A stretch of DNA of 64,000 bases from Bryum argenteum (Eukaryota; Streptophyta; Bryopsida; Bryales; Bryaceae). This document shows, one piece after another, positions 59,177-64,000 of the stretch. Both the position numbers and the translations under genes were made by a program. Every line of letters begins with the position of its first letter. Position 1 is the first letter of the stretch. The notes under the pieces were generated by a model, which saw nothing but the letters and a program-made list of their open reading frames with translations, made no database searches and was not told where the DNA came from. The stretch is from positions 11,853,601 to 11,917,600 of the forward strand of contig CM073322.1 of the NCBI GenBank assembly GCA_037043015.1. The letters are read 5' to 3'.

Positions 59177-60152
59177 CATATTCTATTCTTTGAGGCACAT
59201 TGTTTTGTTTTGTTTATGCAACAGTACAACTTGCAAAAGATTTTAATTTCATATGGTTTAAATATAGTAAATTAGGGGCTCCAGACATCTCGTTTGAGGC
59301 TCTTCTTGACATTAGGGGTTTAGACTATCAAAGATGTAGTGTGAAATTTTACTACCTTCTTTTCATTAGAAAGATTGTGTTGCCACCTATCTTACGATTA
59401 GACAATTTTTAATTTTTTAAGCACATAGTTATTATGACATGAGCATTCAGCATTCAAATGTTGAATTGATTCCTTTAAATGGTAAATATTACTTTAGAGA
59501 GAATATTGTTCTTTCAAAAGCTTCACTCCACCAGTTGTCTTTTGCAGCTTCTACCCACGATTTCTGAGATAATTTCACGATCGACAACGTTAATTTCCTC
59601 ATTATTCAAAATATTACTGCATCTATTACAACTCATATGAAAGACGAGTCAATAGAGAAATTATTGAGACATTTACCATCGTTAAAAGTCTGTCCATATT
59701 GCAGACGGATTCATGAACCAAGATGCAGCACTGTCAACAATCCTCCTTCAATTAATTCGTCCTGGACGCCCGCGATCCAAAAGTAAAGATAACCCCGTGC
59801 AAAACCAGTATATTTCTTTCGTAATACTAACCCCACAAAATTCTTCACAGCTGCATCAGGCTTCACCATGAACTGAATTGAATAGCACTTTCAGGTGCAA
59901 CCGAACATCTCATGGAGTAATTTAAATAGCACACTCAGATGCGGCAACATTTACAGATTATTTATGTATAACTTCAAATGCAGATGCAAATTTCATTTCA
60001 AGATCATAAACATGATACACGCAGCTACCAGTTTCTCTATCATACAACAAAAAAAGATCTGCATACGCCAAATGCGACGATCGTAATTATGGACATCTAC
60101 TATACACACGATGCTGAAACTGTCCAATTTACAGCAAACGAATAAATGTTAC
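59177..60152. other. Intergenic and 3' region of the coiled-coil gene
   Basis: No gene recognised. The part near 60100-60152 is probably the 3' UTR of the minus-strand gene. Confidence 0.5.
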
Positions 60153-61565
60153 CTATGTTCCGCCGTGGTGGCAAGCTAAGGCATGCTTCACTTTCGTGCC
60201 CATTCCCTTCTTCTCCTTCTCGTAGAAAGGCAGTTCACCAGTCATAATCATCTGCTCCGCTTTGTCTTTCAATTCAGCAATTTCGCGTTTCTTCAGTTCT
60301 TCCTGCTCCGCCTTTGACTGCGCATGAAAGCACAATCAGGACCAGACTACAACTCAAAGTAAAAACTTATATTCAAATAACTCGTCGTAGCAAAATGAAG
60401 TGCGTAAAGTTTAGATGAATCTCGACATTTCTCACTAAGAATGTTTTTAAGGTAGGAAGTCACAAATCGTATGTAAGGTCAAGCATTGCAATTAATGCGT
60501 GAAACAAAGCAACGAAGAAGGAATAGAAGTGGTAAAATTACCCGTTCGGCAAGAGCTTGAGCATCAGCAATCCCTTTCTCACATTGCTCTGCAGCATAGG
60601 CCCTCATTTTTACAGCTTCTTCCTTGGCATTTGAGATGATCTTATCCGCTTTTACCTGCAATACAACAAAAATTCACGACTTGAATTAAATCACGCATTC
60701 CGATCAAGACGAACTTCGATGTACTTAAGGCGCACAAAATGATTTTGCTAATTTCACATGTGTTATGAAGACAAACTCGGATTTACCTCGGCAGCGCGGA
60801 CAGACTGCTCCGCCTTGGCCTCCTCACGCTTCCGATGCTCAATAGCACGAGCCTCCTCCTTCATCCTCTTCTGCTCAATCATTGACTGCAACCACATCCA
60901 AACAGCTGGATCAGTCAAAAATCTAAACAACGTAAGAATTCAAATGCGGCACAAGTGATATCTAGACACGGATTAAGAGCGAAAACCTCTACACCTCTGT
61001 TGTTGCGATCCGGGCCTTAATCTGTAAGCACGGCACAAATGATGTCTAGACACGCATTAAATGCGAAGACTCATATACCTCTGATGTTGCAATCCGAGCC
61101 TCAATTTTGCGTGTTTCCGCAAGCACGTAAGAGTTCACTTCCGATTCCACTCTCTGCTTGTGCGCTTCGGCCATCGCCTCAGCCTTCATGTTCCGCGGAG
61201 TCATAGGAGATCGAGGACCTGACAATCATCGATCTCAACTCAGATCTCCATACTAAATCCTCAGACAAAAGTTTCCGTATTCCTATTTCCGCAACTTGCA
61301 ATCTAACAAGTTCCTTACTGTCCGGATTAAAGCATCTCTAGTCAGATCTCTGTACTAAATCATTACACAGAGGTTTTCATATCTTAAAATCCAGCAAGCT
61401 CCTTACTGTCCTAATTAACGCATCTCAAATCGGATTGTCATGATAATATCGTTGCGAATCTAGAAATGTAGCAAGTTTCTTACTGTCCGAATTGAAGCTC
61501 CGGTCGGTTTGTGTCATCGAAGCGCGCTCTGTGTCCACCACGGGCGGACGCTCCATAGTTGCCAT
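60153..61565 (-). CDS. Small Ala/Glu/Lys-rich coiled-coil protein (6 exons, 208 aa), family uncertain
   Basis: Exons: 61484-61565, 61079-61218, 60995-61021, 60787-60885, 60542-60655, 60153-60317. All introns are GT-AG, and every junction after exon 2 is in phase 0. The start is the first ATG (MATMERPPVV). Residues 1-40 are Ser/Thr/Pro-rich and probably disordered. Residues about 42-190 form a long charged helix (HKQRVESEVNSYVLAETRK, KREEAKAEQSVRAAE, KDKAEQMIMTGELPF) with no strong hydrophobic segment. The tail is basic and His-rich (HALACHHGG). Length, disordered start, coiled coil and a TG-x-x-P near the C-terminus recall remorins, but the family's Trp positions are absent; composition also fits LEA-like proteins. 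Function not assigned. Confidence 0.8.
60945..61110. repeat. Tandem duplication of about 80 bp covering an exon end
   Basis: Copy 1 (about 60945-61028) and copy 2 (about 61029-61110) align throughout: GGCACAAGTGATATCTAGAC against GGCACAAATGATGTCTAGAC, then the exon part. Copy 2 contains the end of exon 2 (IEARIATSE); copy 1 forms the 27-nt exon 3 (IKARIATTE). Confidence 0.92.
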
Positions 61566-64000
61566 TATCGCTTCAATTCAAACTCTAAAAATTGCAAATC
61601 TGAGCAAGTTCTTCAAGGATCCGCAGGTTTCCTTAACAATCTGGTCGATAATTCGATAGGCACTGAAGTCAATGGCAAGCTAATAGTTGTAATACGATCT
61701 TTGTACCCCACCAGATGCCAGCTTATATATGATGCTGTAGTAAAGGGACGGACGGAGCAGATCCGTTCCCGCTCTTGATCCGACGGCCTCTGCTTGCTCA
61801 CGGTGTCGTCTAGTACCAGGTGTCGCCAAGTGATGGCAAGGGAGTGGTCCATGTGGCAGATATTTGACATGTCATGATGCTTGGTCTTTTGCAGCTCTGT
61901 TGGAGGCCTACGTGGCATCCTTTGAATCTGGAAGTCTAATATGGTAGGTAGGTGAAAATATCCACTAGCCTTCAATGTTGTCGTTCTAAGAAAGGACATC
62001 TCATGTGATTGGCATTTCATCTTCTAGAAGAATATGATTGACATGAATATAAAAAATTGAAGAATAAGGTAAACGAAGTAAGAGTAGGTATGTAAAAAGT
62101 AACTTTTAATCCTTGAATGTCCACGTCCTTTATGTTTTTAAGAATCTTGTTGCACAAAATTGAAGAAATTGGCAAGAAATTTGAAGATTTCAAATCCCCA
62201 ATAGTAGTTGGTATATTTATTGATTTAATGTACTTGTTGATTCTCGAACAATGAGCATGTTTACCAAGATCAAATGTTTTTACCGCTTAGTTTTGGGCAT
62301 TAATCGTAGCACGCAATTTCTAATTTTCAATTTCTTTAATGAAAACTTGGACTCCGCTGACAGTAAGAAATGGCCAATTGAGGATTGGATCATGATCTAC
62401 TTGTAGAGAGATGGTTGTAAGCTTGCCATTCATTTTGGAAGAGCTTTACCGCTGAAATTTGACCAATTTTATTAAGCCACTGCTTTGAGGGAGTCTCTCA
62501 AGTAAAGGTGTCGAAACAAACTTTGTGGATGAATTGAATTTGAGTTTCATTATTATCAAGAGGTTCTCTATATTACATTCGTGTAACCACAATAATATTT
62601 TATTTGTCCACTTGGCATGGTTGTAGATTGTTATTGCGACGTTAGTTGATATTTGGTGCTATTTTTAGCTACTATTGGCAGTTGTGCACTTGAAGAATCA
62701 CTAGTACTTGATAATACAAATCTCTAATGAGATAATTGGCTTTTACCGAATTATTTTTAATGAAACTCGTAAAATTATAGCTAGTTAATCTTATAATTAC
62801 AAATAGATTATTGGCCTCGAACAATCTTATCCATTCGATTGACATACGTCAAACCTCTAGTAGAAATAGCATCAAAAAGAGCAATTCGGAGTGATTTGTT
62901 TTTAATGACGCAAGACTATTGTTTAAATTGTGTTTTATTGTCGTCGAATTGAATTATTATATTTGTCACTTTTCCAATTACAAGATTGCATTTTCTAAAC
63001 AAAATCCAACTTAGGCTTAACCTTTAATTGACTTTGTCGTATTGTTCATATTGCAAGAAACTTTGATGGTCAATGACATGTTGTCCTGCTAGCCTTTTTG
63101 ACTCGAAAATTTGTCTCATACCCCTCCCACACTGGACATTAGTGCTTCATTGGAGCTGGCAGTTCGGGAGAACACCATGAGTCACTTTGTTTCAATCTTG
63201 TACAGTTTCGAAAGGCGGTTTCCTACAACTTGAAATCACTAGTGAGGCTTAATCGATGCATTATGATGGTCTTTTTATTTTATATATTGAGGTAACTACT
63301 ATTGTCAGTCCGCATATTAAATTACTATATGGAGTAAATAAACTACAATGTGTTAAATTGTTGTGAGAAGAGAACAGTTTTTCCTTATGTGGCCGACGCA
63401 TAAGGAACCACAAGTTTTTTTTGCCATTCTTCAGGCGTGATTAACATCTCTACTTGCCTTTTTTGTCAGGTGTCGCCGCGACATCAATCATTTTATTAGT
63501 TCCAATTTACTATGCCAAAAGGGATCACTTTTCTCTTTTCCCTCCGCAAAATGCGGAAGTCTCATGGGTTGGATCAGGTGTTGTGAGGTTGGTGATAATG
63601 AAAGGGGTCTGGTGATACGACTATAAAATATCCCACATTGTTTGAGGATGCGAAGGAGGTGAGGGAGAACATATGCAACATAATTGTTTTGCGTGTTTAA
63701 GTTGCGATCAACTTAGTCTCCTATGTGAAAGAAGAAGCTTCTTGAGGCTCCAGAACACATGTTTAGCATGTTTAGCTGGTGATTGATTCCAACGTTTAGC
63801 ATGTTTAGCATGTTTAGCTGGTGATTGATTCCAACGTTTAGCATGTTTAGTTGGTGATTGATTCCAACATTCGTAGTCGCTTGGTCCTATCCACCATCAT
63901 TGTTTCTCAAGTCCCAAATTTCAGAAGCTGGATGATACGATATAAGGGTGGACATGTACGCACATGGTCACGGAAATAGCTGCCACACCTTAATACGGAG
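61566..64000. other. Promoter side of the coiled-coil gene, then intergenic
   Basis: No second gene recognised up to the window end. AT-rich after about 62000, with a 33-bp tandem repeat at 63761-63868. Confidence 0.5.
63761..63868. repeat. 33-bp tandem repeat, three units
   Basis: Unit GTTTAGCATGTTTAGCTGGT plus GATTGATTCCAAC; the middle unit has an extra GTTTAGCAT. Confidence 0.95.

Noticed and set aside
60153..61565. Firm assignment of the coiled-coil gene as a remorin
   Set aside because: Length, layout and a TG-x-x-P near the end fit, but the family's conserved Trp residues are missing; kept as unassigned.
62105..62300. A TTAA-type element starting TTAATCCTTGAATGTCC
   Set aside because: Only one possible end; no inverted partner found.
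1..64000. LTR retrotransposons or endogenous viral genes
   Set aside because: No reverse transcriptase, integrase, gag-like frame or long direct terminal repeats were recognised.

Overview
The window looks like nuclear DNA from a land plant. It has AT-rich intergenic DNA, genes split by short GT-AG introns, a plastid-type ferritin, a SWIM-type Mutator transposase, and Stowaway, CACTA and SINE elements. The F-box gene starts with an MDPxIWxxLP-like N-terminus that I associate with bryophytes and other seed-free plants. This is only a hint, and I cannot name the species. No rRNA, CRISPR, organellar or bacterial gene cluster was seen.

Host genes are sparse. From left to right: a long single-exon ORF with a DUF7869-like (transposase-like) core (4.4-7.7 kb, +); a single-exon F-box gene (8.1-9.3 kb, +); two paralogous partial genes of unknown function behind CT-rich satellite arrays (21.6-23.2 and 24.2-26.6 kb, +); a seven-exon ferritin gene (30.7-32.3 kb, -) with all ferroxidase ligands; and a six-exon Ala/Glu/Lys-rich coiled-coil gene (60.2-61.6 kb, -) with a 27-nt microexon born from a local tandem duplication.

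Most of the rest is mobile DNA. The largest element is a complete 14,985-bp Mutator-like element (33,387-48,371) with roughly 311-bp terminal inverted repeats and a perfect 9-bp target duplication. It carries a MULE transposase on the minus strand with the DDE residues and SWIM finger visible but one in-frame stop. On the plus strand it carries a long, broken gene that ends in a Ulp1/SENP-like cysteine protease region. A TGTGACA/TGTCACA motif is scattered through it far above chance. It sits about 1.1 kb upstream of the ferritin start codon. A small MULE-type MITE with its own 9-bp duplication lies 40 bp beyond its right end.

The second theme is a large set of short elements that begin CCCCTAAA, CCCCTAAC or CCCTTAAA and are flanked by TTAA: about 13 copies in several families. 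In three places nested insertions give empty-site/filled-site evidence for target duplication: Y4 in X2 and W1 in W2 (both TTAA), and a Stowaway in T2 (TA). TTAA targeting with CCC ends is the signature of piggyBac or Sola3 rather than of the usual plant MITE families. Also present are CACTA elements (15.1-16.2, 18.8-19.1, 23.7-24.0 kb), a tRNA-derived SINE family (three copies) and a pogo/Tigger-like transposase relic whose catalytic core has been lost (11.9-13.7 kb).
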